64,000 nt of DNA from an uncultured Bacteroidales bacterium (GTDB lineage: Bacteria; Bacteroidota; Bacteroidia; Bacteroidales; P3), in contig ONJY01000013.1 of assembly GCA_900318275.1 (NCBI GenBank), forward strand, positions 1-64,000. Reading direction: 5' to 3'. Position numbers and translations under genes: made by a program. Within the stretch, counting starts at the first letter, position 1; every line of letters starts with the position of its first letter. Below the pieces are notes generated by a model that ran no database searches, was not told the origin of the DNA, and worked only from the letters and a program-made list of their open reading frames with translations. This document shows positions 38,707 through 51,421 of the stretch, in pieces.

Positions 38707-40011
38707 TCATTTGGCGCGGAAGAAGATGGATATGGGTACGCCGTGGAAGTCCCATAGTTCGCGGATGCGGTTCTCTACAAAACGGCGGTAGGGGTCGCGG
38801 ATGTACTGCGGCAGGTTGCAGAAGAAGACGAACTGCGGGTAGGGTGTAGGCAACTGGGTGATGTATTTAATCTTTATCCACTTGCCCTTGACAGAAGGCG
38901 GCGGGTTCTGTTCCTTGACGATGGGCAGCAGTGTATCGTTGATTTCAGCAGTGGAAATACGACGGCTGCGGGCCTCGTAGACCTGCTTGGCAGTCTCGAG
39001 GACTTTGAAGATGCGCTGTTTGTTGATGACGGATGTGAAGATAATGGGCACGTCGTCGAAGGGGGCGATGCGTTCGCGTATGAGACGCTCGAAGTCGCGG
39101 TGGGTGTTGGTGTCTTTCTCGACGAGGTCCCACTTGTTGACTACGATGACGACACCTTTGTGGTTGCGGTAGATGAGCGAGAATATGTTGAGGTCCTGCT
39201 GCTCTATACCCTGACTGGCGTCGAGCATGAGTATACATACGTCGGCGGCCTCGATGGCGCGCACGGAGCGCATGACGGAGTAGAACTCGAGGTCTTCGCT
39301 CACTTTGCTTTTGCGGCGCAGACCTGCGGTGTCGACGAAGTTGAAGTCGAAACCGAAGAGGTTGTAGTGCGAATAGACGGAGTCGCGTGTGGTGCCGGCG
39401 ATGGGTGTTACCACCGAGCGGTGTTCGCCGGTAATCATGTTGATGAAGGAACTCTTGCCCACATTGGGGCGACCGACGACGGCTATGCGGGGCAGACCGT
39501 CGGTGGGGTCGTCGGAGCCTTCTGCGAAGTCTTTGACCAGGGCGTCGAGGAGGTCGCCTGTGCCGCCGCCGGTGATGCCGGCGATGGGGTAGGGGTCACC
39601 GAGACCGAGGGCGTAGAACTCGGCCAGCCCGTCCATCTGGGCACTGTTGTCGACCTTGTTGGCGGCGAGCACTACGGGCTTGGGTTGACGGCGCAGCATC
39701 TCGGCCACGTCTTCGTCCATGGGTGTGAGTCCTTCGCGGGCGTCGACGAGGAAGAGGATGACGTCGGCCTCGTCGATGGCGAGTGACACCTGGCGCCGAA
39801 TCTCGGTCTCAAAGGCGTCGTCACCGCCCATAACGTAGCCGCCAGTGTCGATTACAGAGAAGCGCTTGCCGTTCCAGTCGGAGTGGCCGTACTGGCGGTC
39901 GCGTGTGACGCCGGCCACAGAGTCGACGATAGCATCACGGCTTTCGGTAAGTCGGTTGAAGAGTGTGGATTTGCCCACATTGGGGCGTCCTACTATGGCG
40001 ATGATGTTCAC
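38707..40011 (-). CDS. der: Ribosome biogenesis GTPase Der (EngA)
   Basis: Der has two GTPase domains in tandem and assists 50S assembly. The 434-residue product shows G1 [20 protein letters not shown] and G3 DTGGY in the first domain. The second has [20 protein letters not shown] with [11 protein letters not shown] and NKWDLVEKD, followed by the KH-like C-terminal domain ([20 protein letters not shown]). Length is normal. Upstream lies a 372-base gene-free repeat region. Confidence 0.97.
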   Translation of the reverse strand: MNIIAIVGRPNVGKSTLFNRLTESRDAIVDSVAGVTRDRQYGHSDWNGKRFSVIDTGGYVMGGDDAFETEIRRQVSLAIDEADVILFLVDAREGLTPMDEDVAEMLRRQPKPVVLAANKVDNSAQMDGLAEFYALGLGDPYPIAGITGGGTGDLLDALVKDFAEGSDDPTDGLPRIAVVGRPNVGKSSFINMITGEHRSVVTPIAGTTRDSVYSHYNLFGFDFNFVDTAGLRRKSKVSEDLEFYSVMRSVRAIEAADVCILMLDASQGIEQQDLNIFSLIYRNHKGVVIVVNKWDLVEKDTNTHRDFERLIRERIAPFDDVPIIFTSVINKQRIFKVLETAKQVYEARSRRISTAEINDTLLPIVKEQNPPPSVKGKWIKIKYITQLPTPYPQFVFFCNLPQYIRDPYRRFVENRIRELWDFHGVPISIFFRAK

Positions 40012-40021
40012 GGAGGAGGTG

Positions 40022-40380
40022 TTTAGTTTTTAGTTAACGGCGAATTTTGCGAATTTTACGAATGCTTGCGCAGGTCAATTTTAGGCGAATTACTCGAATT
40101 GTGGTCAGTGGCTAGTGATTGGTTCAAGGTTCAAGGTTCAAGGTTCAAAGTTCAAGGTTGACTCACTTCATTTAATTTATTCAGCGGTGTTCGCAGCCTA
40201 CGGCACAAAGTTTAAGGTTTAACGGCGAATTACTCGAATTGTTGGCGGGAACTCTTAACTCTTACCGTTGCGCAAAGCGAGAGCAGAGAAAGCTCGCTTT
40301 CTATGCCGAGCCGAAGCAACGTGAGTGAACGAAGTGAACTAACTCTTAACTCTTAACTCTTAATTTTTAACTCTTAACTG
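40022..40380. repeat. Repeat-filled intergenic region with GTTGC/GCAAC hairpin (copy R2)
   Basis: 40012-40383 has no gene. It holds GCGAATTTT 9-mers (40040-40065), GGTTCAA heptamers (40121-40160, five copies), CGAATTACTCGAATTG, the hairpin element 40266-40321 (inverted and nearly identical to 2896-2951), and AACTCTT heptamers (40341-40378). Confidence 0.8.
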
Positions 40381-40383
40381 CCA

Positions 40384-41826
40384 TCAGTCTTGTGCCATGC
40401 GGCCGTTGCCGCCGTTGCCGAAGAGTAGGTTGAGGCCGAACTTGACATTGAAGTCTTTGGCATCGACGAGGTAGAAGCTGCTCATGTAGTCGCCCATGAG
40501 GTAGAGCTGCACGACGGTGCCTGGTGTGAAGACGAGGCCTACGCCCGGGTTGATGAAGTCGACCTTCTTGGAGTCGTAGACGACGGAGGAGCCGACGATG
40601 AGCTCGAACCAGTTGAAGAGGTTGACGCCGAGCGAGAGGGTGGTGTTGAAGCGGAAGGTGTTGGTGATGTTGCTCACGTTGAGTTCCGAGGGGTTCTTCT
40701 TGCTGAGCAGGCCGCGGTCGAGCTGTCCGTGGAAGAGGAGTCCGGCGCGGAACTTCTGGAGGAAGTTGTAGTTGCCGCCGAGGTAGAACTTGGTGGGGAT
40801 GCTGTACCAGTAGTCGTTGGCTTTAGTCATCGAGGAGGGGCGTATGCCGTTGATGAGGTTCTGATATTGGGCGTTGAGGGAGTCGGAGTTGAGGCGTCCG
40901 CCGTGGAGCATGGTGGTGACGTCCTGACCGCCGAAGGTGACGGCGATGTGGCCGTCCTTGGGGCGCACGGCGTTGACGTTCTGGTTCCAATGGATGCCTG
41001 CGGAGATGTCGTCGATGGCGAGGGAGAAGGAGAAGGGACCCATGTCGTAGCGGGCGCCGATGTCGAAGGCCATGCCGCTGTTGCCTCTGAGTATGTTCTT
41101 GCTGTCGAGAGCGAAGCGGCCGTTGCTGTCGATGGAGGCCACACCTGCTGTGAGGAACTCGTAGTAGATGTCGGCGCGCACCTGGCTGTAGTCGGGGGCT
41201 GTGGTGAGCACGGCGGTGGTGTTGTCGGTCTGCACGTTGGCGAGGCCGTAGAGGTATTTGGCGCGTGCGCCGACGGTGAGGTTGATGGGTTCGATGTGGT
41301 ATGCGGCGCCGATGGCCAACTCGGTGTAAGCCGTGCTGTTGAGGATGTCGCCACAGAGTATGTTGACTGTGGAGATGGGGCTGCCTGCGAGGTCGGTGTT
41401 ACCCTTGCGGACGGCGTCGATGAGCTCGCTTGGTATGTTGACGTTGAAGTTGGTGACCAGGCGGCTGTTGAAGGTGAAGAACAGGTTGTCGACCTTGAAG
41501 CCGAAGCCGAAGATGTTGGCGTTGAGGCCGAAGTGGATGTTGTTGTCCACGCCGAGGGCGTCGAAGGCCTTGTTGATGTCGATGACCGTCACGGTGTCGC
41601 CCTGGGTGTGCATGAAGTCGCGTATAGCCAGTGGGCTTCCGAACTGCATGCCCACACCCGGGAGGCTGAGGTAGAAGGAGGCCTTGTTGGGGAAGAAGGC
41701 GGGGTTGAGCTCGCCGCTCTGCGGGGTGCGGAAGGTGTTATAGAAGAGGTTGTTGGTCTCGTTGTATTGGGCTTGGGCGCTACCGCAAAGGATGGCCAAT
41801 ACTGCTGCGATGATTGTCTTTTTCAT
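40384..41826 (-). CDS. DUF5723 outer-membrane beta-barrel protein
   Basis: The 480-residue protein has a signal peptide (MKKTIIAAVLAILCGSAQAQ) and the DUF5723 N-terminus (NLFYNTFRTPQSGELNPAFF). Many alternating amphipathic strands follow (IHFGLNANIFGFGFKVDNLF, FNTTLSLGVNLFNWFELIVG) up to a C-terminal FGLNLLFG. This is a predicted outer-membrane barrel of the kind often linked to T9SS organisms. It follows the lipoprotein gene at 41848 by 21 bases and may act with it. Function not known. Confidence 0.85.
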   Translation of the reverse strand: MKKTIIAAVLAILCGSAQAQYNETNNLFYNTFRTPQSGELNPAFFPNKASFYLSLPGVGMQFGSPLAIRDFMHTQGDTVTVIDINKAFDALGVDNNIHFGLNANIFGFGFKVDNLFFTFNSRLVTNFNVNIPSELIDAVRKGNTDLAGSPISTVNILCGDILNSTAYTELAIGAAYHIEPINLTVGARAKYLYGLANVQTDNTTAVLTTAPDYSQVRADIYYEFLTAGVASIDSNGRFALDSKNILRGNSGMAFDIGARYDMGPFSFSLAIDDISAGIHWNQNVNAVRPKDGHIAVTFGGQDVTTMLHGGRLNSDSLNAQYQNLINGIRPSSMTKANDYWYSIPTKFYLGGNYNFLQKFRAGLLFHGQLDRGLLSKKNPSELNVSNITNTFRFNTTLSLGVNLFNWFELIVGSSVVYDSKKVDFINPGVGLVFTPGTVVQLYLMGDYMSSFYLVDAKDFNVKFGLNLLFGNGGNGRMAQD

Positions 41827-41847
41827 GGTTTGTTCCTCCTTTGTCGG

Positions 41848-43161
41848 TTATTTGATGAGACCTTGGTTGGTGATGGGTATGTTGATGTTGGCCTGCGGGT
41901 GCACCGTGATGAAGGCGTTGATGTCGAGGTAGTCGTTGCGCCGTATGGAGACGTTGTTGGCGCCGTTGTCGGTGGCCAGGGTGAGATTGAATCCCAGCTT
42001 CCTTGTCTGCTTCAGGTCGCGTAGCCGTTGTTCGTTGATGGGCACGGGGATGACGGTGGCGCGTGTGCCGCTGGCCACATAGTGGCCTGTGGCGTCCATG
42101 GCCACGGGAGCAGCGGCGATGACGGTGTCGTGGATGAGGGTGTCGCCGATGATGTTGTTATTGGCGTCGATGAGGTAGGTGGAGATGTTGAACTTGGCGG
42201 GGATGCCGTTGTTGAAGGAGAGGGTGAGTTTGGCGTCGTTGAGGTTGACGGAGAGGCCGCGGGCTATGCTGTCGAGAGTCTGCTGTATGTCGAGACGCGG
42301 CAGGCTGTCGCCGTTGAGGTTGATGGTGAAGGAGTAGGGCAGACGGTTGATCTTGACGTCGAAGGGGAACTCGGCGTCGAGGTTCACGTCGTAGCTGATC
42401 ATCACCTTGTCGAGGCTGTCGTAGAGTGTTTCATAGTTGGCTATCGGGTAGCTGAGGATGAACTGGTCGGTGAGCCAGAAGTGGTAGTCGAAGTCGACGC
42501 GAATGCGTTTGGGCAGGTCGTTGATGATGCTCTTCATGTTGATGTCTATGCGCTCCACGGTGTCGCCCTGCATGAGGTGCTTCAGGGTGGTGCTGCCGAG
42601 CGAGAGGCCCGTGAAGGGCACCTCGGTGCCGTCGTGCTTGGTGTAGTAAATCTTGATGTTGTCGACGCTCGACGAGACGTAGTTCTCGTTGTTGACCACC
42701 TCGGCCACGTTGCTCGGCGCATGGGCTTTGAAGAGGGCGTAGAGGTCGAGCCACAGGTCGCCGATGGTGATGTTGTCGTTGGCCAGCATCTGGTCGAACT
42801 CGGCGCCGTCGAACAGCGATATGTTGACGTAGTAGCGCATCGTGGTGTCCTTGCCGATCACGTTGGTCTTGGTGCCGCTCAAGCCGGGCGTGACGTTGCG
42901 CACGGTGTCGGCCAGCGTGGTGTCGAAGTAGATGGTGATGATGTCGGTGGTGTCATAGATATGACCCGTATAGGAGCTGCTGAGCATGCCGAGGATGTCG
43001 TGAAGCGTCATCCTGCCATGTGCAGCCGGCACACCGATGGTGGGGTCCATGGAGCCTTGCAGGCGTATGGGTTTCTTGAGAAGGGCCATGTCTTCGTCGC
43101 GCATGCAGGCCGAGAAGACCAGCAGCATGGCGGCGAGAGCGATAAAAGCTTTTCTTTTCAT
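41848..43161 (-). CDS. Hypothetical lipoprotein (437 aa)
   Basis: The protein has a lipoprotein signal (MKRKAFIALAAMLLVFSACM, lipobox FSAC). The mature region is beta-rich, with repeated long strands (RIRVDFDYHFWLTDQFILSY, LPYSFTINLNGDSLPRLDIQ, AKLTLSFNNGIPAKFNISTY) that suggest extended LEA-like or BPI-like beta sheets. No family is recognised with confidence. Gene order with the DUF5723 barrel suggests a two-gene outer-membrane unit. A -7 box TAACTTTG lies at 43237-43230. Confidence 0.75.
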   Translation of the reverse strand: MKRKAFIALAAMLLVFSACMRDEDMALLKKPIRLQGSMDPTIGVPAAHGRMTLHDILGMLSSSYTGHIYDTTDIITIYFDTTLADTVRNVTPGLSGTKTNVIGKDTTMRYYVNISLFDGAEFDQMLANDNITIGDLWLDLYALFKAHAPSNVAEVVNNENYVSSSVDNIKIYYTKHDGTEVPFTGLSLGSTTLKHLMQGDTVERIDINMKSIINDLPKRIRVDFDYHFWLTDQFILSYPIANYETLYDSLDKVMISYDVNLDAEFPFDVKINRLPYSFTINLNGDSLPRLDIQQTLDSIARGLSVNLNDAKLTLSFNNGIPAKFNISTYLIDANNNIIGDTLIHDTVIAAAPVAMDATGHYVASGTRATVIPVPINEQRLRDLKQTRKLGFNLTLATDNGANNVSIRRNDYLDINAFITVHPQANINIPITNQGLIK

Positions 43162-43229
43162 GGTATTATATATTGTTTGTTGTTATTACTCAATACGTTA
43201 TCGGCCTCAATGGGCATATATGACGACTA

Positions 43230-43237
43230 CAAAGTTA
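43230..43237 (-). promoter_or_regulatory. -7 box for the lipoprotein/DUF5723 pair
   Basis: Minus-strand TAACTTTG, 69 bases upstream of ATG 43161. A CTTG at about 43261 is a poor -33 candidate. Confidence 0.5.
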
Positions 43238-43275
43238 CGTCATTATTTTTGATTGTGCAAGTTTTTTGTTGTGTT

Positions 43276-44892
43276 TTACTGTTTTTTCACCCGTCGCAGG
43301 TCGATGGTGTTCATGGCGTTGGAGCGCATGCCGCTGATGTTCTTGTGGGTGAAGTGCAGTATCTGGTCGTAGTAGAGCACCACCACGGGTGCCTGCTGCA
43401 TGACGATGGCGTCCATGCGGCGGTAGAGGGCGTTGCGGCGTGCGGTGTCGGTGCAGCTGCGTGCTTCGACGTAGAGGCGGTCGAAGGTGCGGTCGGTGAA
43501 GCGCGTGTAGTTGGGGCCTGCGGGCGAGTGGTTGGGGCTGTAGAAGAGCGAGAGGTAGTTCTCGGCATCGGGATAGTCGGCCACCCACGAGCCGCGGAAC
43601 CACGTCGCCTTGCCTTGCGCAATCTGCTCGCGAAGGGCCGCCGGCGGGTTGACGTCGACCTGTATGTCGATGCCCAGGAGGCCGAGCTGCTGCTGTATGT
43701 ACTTGCAGAGGTCGAGGTAGTTGGACGTCGTGGCGAGGGTTATCTTGGGGAGGCCTTTGCCGTCCGGGTATCCTGCCTCGGCCAGCAGACGCTTGGCGCG
43801 CTCGGGGTCGTAGCTGTAGAACGGCTCGGCGGCGGCTCCCGGCAGGCCCACGGGGATGAAGCCTCCCTCGCCGGGGGTGCCTATGTTGTTGCGCAGGTAG
43901 CGCATCATCTTGCGGCGGTCGAAGCCGCAGTTGATGGCTTGCCGTATGCGGCTGTCTTTCAGGGGCGTGTCGTCGCCCTTCATGTTGAAGCCCAGGTATT
44001 CGGTGTTGAGGTACGGTGTGGAGGTCATGTTGATGCGGCCGGCATACTTCTCCTCCAGCGTGCCTTCGGAGGTGAGCAGCTCGTCCTTGTAGCTGGCGTC
44101 GAGCGAGTTCATGAAGTCGAGGTTACCTTTGACGAACTCCAGGAAGACCGTCTGGCGGTCGACGATGAAGGTCACCGCCACCGCGTCGAGGTAGGGGAGG
44201 CCGCTCTCGAAGTAGGCGGGGTTCTTGCGCATCACCAGCTTGACACCCTCTTTCCAATACTGGAACTGGAAGGGACCTGTGCCACAGGGGTGGTTGCGGA
44301 AGTCCTTGCCGTAGTGCTCCACCACCTCGTGCGGCACCACCGAGCAGTACACCATGCCCAGCAGGCTCAGGAAGGGGGCGAAGGGCTCCTTGAGGCGCAC
44401 GATGAACGTGCTGTCGTCGGGTGCCTCGGTGCCGGCTACGGAGGCGAGCACCCATGCCCCCGGCGAGGCCACCGAGGGGTCGGTGATGCGGCCGAAGCTG
44501 TAGACGAAGTCCTCGGCCACCACGCGCCGCGTACTGTCGGCGGTGCCGAAGAGGGGGCTCTTGTGGAAGAAGACATCGTCGCGCAGGGTGAAGGTGTAGG
44601 TGAGGCCGTCGGCGCTCACCGTCCAGCTCTTGGCCACCGACGGCTGCACCTGCATGGCCTCCTGCTGAGCGCCCTCGGCGCCCTCGTCGACGGTGCTCAG
44701 CTCCACAAGCCCGTTGTACAGCTGGCGGCATGGCCATATCACGCTCTGGTCCTTGGCGAAAGCCGGGTCGAGCGTGGCGATGCCGGCGCTCTCGTTGTAT
44801 CGGAATATCTGCTTGTCGTCGTGGCGGTGGCGCCCGCAGGCCGCCGTCAGCAGCAACAGGCCAATAATCAGCAGTCGTTTCATGTTTTTCAT
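43276..44892 (-). CDS. Peptide-type ABC transporter substrate-binding lipoprotein (SBP family 5)
   Basis: The 538-residue product has a lipoprotein signal (RLLIIGLLLLTAACGRHRHD). The family-5 layout includes FRYNESAGIATLDPAFAKDQ near the start, GLTYTFTLRDDVFFHKSPLF (about 107-126), VPHEVVEHYGKDFRNHPCGT and GTGPFQFQYWKEGVKLVMRK. This DppA/OppA-like binding protein captures oligopeptides or similar solutes. No permease or ATPase genes are adjacent, so it may act with a distant transporter. It lies 21 bases after the LolA-like gene on the same strand. Confidence 0.92.
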   Translation of the reverse strand: MKNMKRLLIIGLLLLTAACGRHRHDDKQIFRYNESAGIATLDPAFAKDQSVIWPCRQLYNGLVELSTVDEGAEGAQQEAMQVQPSVAKSWTVSADGLTYTFTLRDDVFFHKSPLFGTADSTRRVVAEDFVYSFGRITDPSVASPGAWVLASVAGTEAPDDSTFIVRLKEPFAPFLSLLGMVYCSVVPHEVVEHYGKDFRNHPCGTGPFQFQYWKEGVKLVMRKNPAYFESGLPYLDAVAVTFIVDRQTVFLEFVKGNLDFMNSLDASYKDELLTSEGTLEEKYAGRINMTSTPYLNTEYLGFNMKGDDTPLKDSRIRQAINCGFDRRKMMRYLRNNIGTPGEGGFIPVGLPGAAAEPFYSYDPERAKRLLAEAGYPDGKGLPKITLATTSNYLDLCKYIQQQLGLLGIDIQVDVNPPAALREQIAQGKATWFRGSWVADYPDAENYLSLFYSPNHSPAGPNYTRFTDRTFDRLYVEARSCTDTARRNALYRRMDAIVMQQAPVVVLYYDQILHFTHKNISGMRSNAMNTIDLRRVKKQ

Positions 44893-44913
44893 TTTATCGT
44901 TGAAACGCGGAAA

Positions 44914-45546
44914 CTATTTGTGGACGACCTTGGCATTGGGATACTTGCTCATGTCGAGCTTGAAGTAGTTGTCGCCGAGGCCCTTCTTCACCTTCTTGAT
45001 GTTGATGTTCACCTTGGCACCTTTCGCGCTCATCTTGAGCTCTTTCATCATGTAGTTGCTCTTCGACACCTTGACATTCACACTCTTGAGCTCGCTGTCC
45101 TTATCTATGGGGTCCCAGAACTCGATGTCGTAGTAGTCTTTTTTCTCCTTCATCTTGGCCTTGCGGTAGTCTTTGTAGATGCCCAGGTCGGCGCCGTTGT
45201 CCTTTTGCTTGGCCGTTGGTGTGTCGGAGATGTGCACGGAGTCTTTGGTGGCCACCCATTCCTGGGTGCCGTCGAAGCCCGACTCCATAGCTATCTCCTT
45301 GCCGAGCATCGAGAACGACATCAGGACCTTGAATTTGTCGTCCTTGCTGCCCATGACCATGTTGACGTTGGTCAGCGTGATGAAGGCGAGCGAGGTCTTC
45401 ATTTCCATCGTCAGCTCGACACCGTTGGGGCTGCTCATCGTTTCGTCGCATTTGCGCATTATTTCGGCCACGTCGGCGGGAATCTGGGCCTGCACGTTGC
45501 CTATGGTCATCATGGCGACCATGATGGTAATCAGTAGCTTTCTCAT
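44914..45546 (-). CDS. LolA-like outer-membrane lipoprotein carrier-type protein
   Basis: ATG 45546 (MRKLLITIMVAMMTIGNVQA) gives a signal peptide and a 210-residue product. The mature region alternates beta strands (GVELTMEMKTSLAFITLTNV, KFKVLMSFSMLGKEIAMESG) and contains the half-barrel features of LolA/LolB folds, ending KGLGDNYFKLDMSKYPNAKV. LolA carries lipoproteins across the periplasm, but many Bacteroidota paralogues have other roles. Its start overlaps the amidohydrolase stop by ATGA. A much longer upstream frame is a shadow of that gene. Confidence 0.7.
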   Translation of the reverse strand: MRKLLITIMVAMMTIGNVQAQIPADVAEIMRKCDETMSSPNGVELTMEMKTSLAFITLTNVNMVMGSKDDKFKVLMSFSMLGKEIAMESGFDGTQEWVATKDSVHISDTPTAKQKDNGADLGIYKDYRKAKMKEKKDYYDIEFWDPIDKDSELKSVNVKVSKSNYMMKELKMSAKGAKVNINIKKVKKGLGDNYFKLDMSKYPNAKVVHK

Positions 45547-46661
45547 GTTGTTTGCTGTTTGTTGTATACTGTTTTGCCGTCGACGACGGTCATCACTACG
45601 CTGTCGCCGTGCGAGGCGTAGACGAGGTCGGAGAGGCTCCGCACATCGGCTAGGAAGAGGCATGCCGGCTGGCCGGGGGCTATGGTGTGGCCGAGGGCGG
45701 CGATAGATAGTATCTGTGCGGCAGGCACCACCGTGGGGTCGCCGCGCCACCCTTTCTGCAGCAGGGCGGCGGTCTTCATCACCTCAATCATGTCGAGGTT
45801 GTTGCTGCTGGCGCTGCCGTCGGTGCCGAGGGCCACGTGGGCGCCGGCGTCGAGCAGCTCCAGCATCGGGAAGCGGTAGCCGCTGCCGAGCTTGAGGTTG
45901 CTGTTTGGGCAATGCACGCAGGTGATGCGGTGGTCGCCGATGAGTCGTATCTCGCTGTCGGAGAGGTGCAGGCAATGGGCGGCGATGATGTTGGGCCCCA
46001 GGAGGTCAAGGATGCCCAGCCGGTCGAGCCACTCCCACGGGCGGCAGCCGTGCTCGCGCAGACAGTCGTCCACCTCTTTCTGCGTCTCGCTCATGTGTAT
46101 GTGCATCGGGAGCCCCAGCTCCTTGCATGCTTCGGCTGAACGTCGCAGCCCTTTCTCGCTGACGGTGTAGATGGAATGTGGCGCCAAAGACAGGTTGACG
46201 CCGGCATCGGAGCAGCGCCGCATCACATCGTCGAGCGTGTCAAGCTCGTCGGCGTCGCCGAAGAGGTTGAGGCCAAGCCGGGCGCGTATGCCGCTGTCGG
46301 CGACAGCTTGTGCCATTGCCGGCAGGCGGAAGTACATGTCGTTGAAGGCTGTGGTGCCGCTGGCCAGCATCTCGCGGCAGGCCTGCAGCGTGCCTCGGTA
46401 GACGAGTTCGTCGGTGAGGCGCTGCTCAGCCGGCCAGATGTATTCGTTGAGCCACACGTCGAGCGGCTGGTCGTCGCCGAGGCCGCGGAAGAGGGTCATC
46501 GGTGCGTGCGAGTGCATGTTGCACAGGCCGGGGAAAACAGAGAGCCCGTGCGCGTCAATGTCGGACGTGCACGGGCTATGGGGTGTGACGCTTGCGATAG
46601 CGGCACCTTCGATGACGATGTCTACGCTCTCACCGTCGAGGAGTGCGTCGGCTATTGTCAT
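45543..46661 (-). CDS. Amidohydrolase, MTA/SAH deaminase-like
   Basis: The 372-residue protein belongs to the metal-dependent amidohydrolases of the 5-methylthioadenosine/S-adenosylhomocysteine deaminase type. It has the first metal site in FPGLCNMHSHAPMTLFRGLG, then a His in HIHMSETQKEVDDC, AAHCLHLSDSEIRLIGDHRI and the catalytic Asp in HVALGTDGSASSNNLDMIEV. It is shorter than typical members (about 430) at the N-terminus. It overlaps the atpC stop by ATGA, an unexpected partner. Substrate could also be another purine or pyrimidine base. Confidence 0.85.
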   Translation of the reverse strand: MTIADALLDGESVDIVIEGAAIASVTPHSPCTSDIDAHGLSVFPGLCNMHSHAPMTLFRGLGDDQPLDVWLNEYIWPAEQRLTDELVYRGTLQACREMLASGTTAFNDMYFRLPAMAQAVADSGIRARLGLNLFGDADELDTLDDVMRRCSDAGVNLSLAPHSIYTVSEKGLRRSAEACKELGLPMHIHMSETQKEVDDCLREHGCRPWEWLDRLGILDLLGPNIIAAHCLHLSDSEIRLIGDHRITCVHCPNSNLKLGSGYRFPMLELLDAGAHVALGTDGSASSNNLDMIEVMKTAALLQKGWRGDPTVVPAAQILSIAALGHTIAPGQPACLFLADVRSLSDLVYASHGDSVVMTVVDGKTVYNKQQTT

Positions 46662-46891
46662 TGCACCAGAATCATCAGGTCGTTCTGCTGGCTCTTCACC
46701 ACGCCGCCGCGTATGTCGAAGGTCTGCTCGCCCTCGTCGGTGACGATGCGGACGATGCCTTTGGCGAGCGACGAGATGATGGGTGCGTGGTTGTCGAGAA
46801 TCTCGAACTTGCCGCCTGTGCCGGGCAGCTGCACCAGCTTGGCTTCGCCGTCGAAGACGGTGGCGTCGGGCTTGGTAATCTTTACTTTCAT
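46658..46891 (-). CDS. atpC: F-type ATP synthase epsilon subunit
   Basis: A 77-residue protein with the epsilon beta-sandwich: MKVKITKPDATVFDGEAKLV and FEILDNHAPIISSLAKGIVR. It lacks the C-terminal helical hairpin of longer epsilon subunits, as is usual in Bacteroidota. It links the F1 rotor to the catalytic head. It follows atpD by three bases and overlaps the amidohydrolase start. The remaining ATP synthase genes are not in the window. Confidence 0.93.
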   Translation of the reverse strand: MKVKITKPDATVFDGEAKLVQLPGTGGKFEILDNHAPIISSLAKGIVRIVTDEGEQTFDIRGGVVKSQQNDLMILVQ

Positions 46892-46894
46892 GGC

Positions 46895-48418
<1,524 letters not shown>

Positions 48419-48435
48419 CTATAATAATTGCGGTG

Positions 48436-48466
48436 CAAAGATACACACTTTTTTGAAACTGGCAAA
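48436..48466 (-). promoter_or_regulatory. Promoter of atpDC overlapping the hppA terminator tail
   Basis: Minus strand: TTTG (48466-48463), 19 bases, TATCTTTG (48443-48436). The -33 box lies at the end of the T-run that follows the hppA terminator stem. Confidence 0.75.
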
Positions 48467-48505
48467 AAAAAGTTTGCCTCCAGCTTGATTTGGCCGGAGG
48501 CAAAC
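48464..48505 (-). terminator. Rho-independent terminator of hppA
   Basis: Minus strand: GTTTGCCTCC (48505-48496) pairs perfectly with GGAGGCAAAC (48481-48472), with a 14-base loop, followed by eight T. A textbook terminator 28 bases after the hppA stop. Confidence 0.9.
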
Positions 48506-48532
48506 ATTTATTCAACCGTTCTATGGCGGTGA

Positions 48533-50932
<2,400 letters not shown>

Positions 50933-50974
50933 ATATAGTTTTTTTTGTTAATTTCACATTTCTGAAACGAAGTA

Positions 50975-50982
50975 CAAATATA
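50975..50982 (-). promoter_or_regulatory. -7 box for hppA
   Basis: Minus-strand TATATTTG, 43 bases upstream of the hppA ATG. No well-spaced -33 box. Confidence 0.45.
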
Positions 50983-51109
50983 ATTTTTTTTGGACAAACA
51001 ACGAAAAAAAATATAATTTTAACATTTCAAACCCGCCTCGACCGTCATTCCGGCAAAGCCACCCATCGGCAAAAGCACGCCGCCCCCTTGTCGACCCATC
51101 TCCACACGT

Positions 51110-51289
51110 CCTTAACGGCTACTAAACGGCTACTAAACGGCTACTAAACGGCTACAAGACCCTATGGCAACCTCTACGCTTCCCCTTCGGCTCCGGAACG
51201 GCAGTTCTTCAGTACTTCAACGATACTTCTTCAGTAGTTCTTCAGTCAAATACTGAAATACTACTGAAGAACTACTATGGAAATGCCGT
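51110..51289 (+). repeat. Composite repeat (11-mers then TTCTTCAGTA hairpin), copy 3
   Basis: Four ACGGCTACTAA 11-mers (51114-51157) end in AAGACCCTATGG. They are followed at 51198-51289 by the hairpin element ACGGCAGTTCTTCAGTACTT to TGCCGTAG, with nested TTCAGTA/TACTGAA arms. It is nearly identical over its left half to the copy at 18564-18644. 50933-51421 is otherwise gene-free and holds two promoters. Confidence 0.85.
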
Positions 51290-51409
51290 AGTGGCTCCAC
51301 AGGGACTCCTTGCCGGAACTGGGGCAAAACCGAAAGGAAAAAAAGTCGGAATCCGGAGTTGTGAACGGAGCTGTTTGAAACTTTTTTTTATTATATTGAA
51401 TTTTATTTG

Positions 51410-51417
51410 TATTTTTG
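51410..51417 (+). promoter_or_regulatory. -7 box of pyrE, apparently leaderless
   Basis: TATTTTTG at 51410-51417 is followed by CACC and then the pyrE ATG at 51422. Transcription starting the usual few bases past the box would begin at or next to the ATG. Confidence 0.55.
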
Positions 51418-51421
51418 CACC

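Noticed and set aside
42028-45537. A 1169-codon open frame on the plus strand
   Set aside because: It is antisense to four well-supported minus-strand genes (lipoprotein, peptide-binding protein, LolA-like). Its composition (Val/Glu/Gly/His-rich without domains) is typical of a GC-rich shadow frame.
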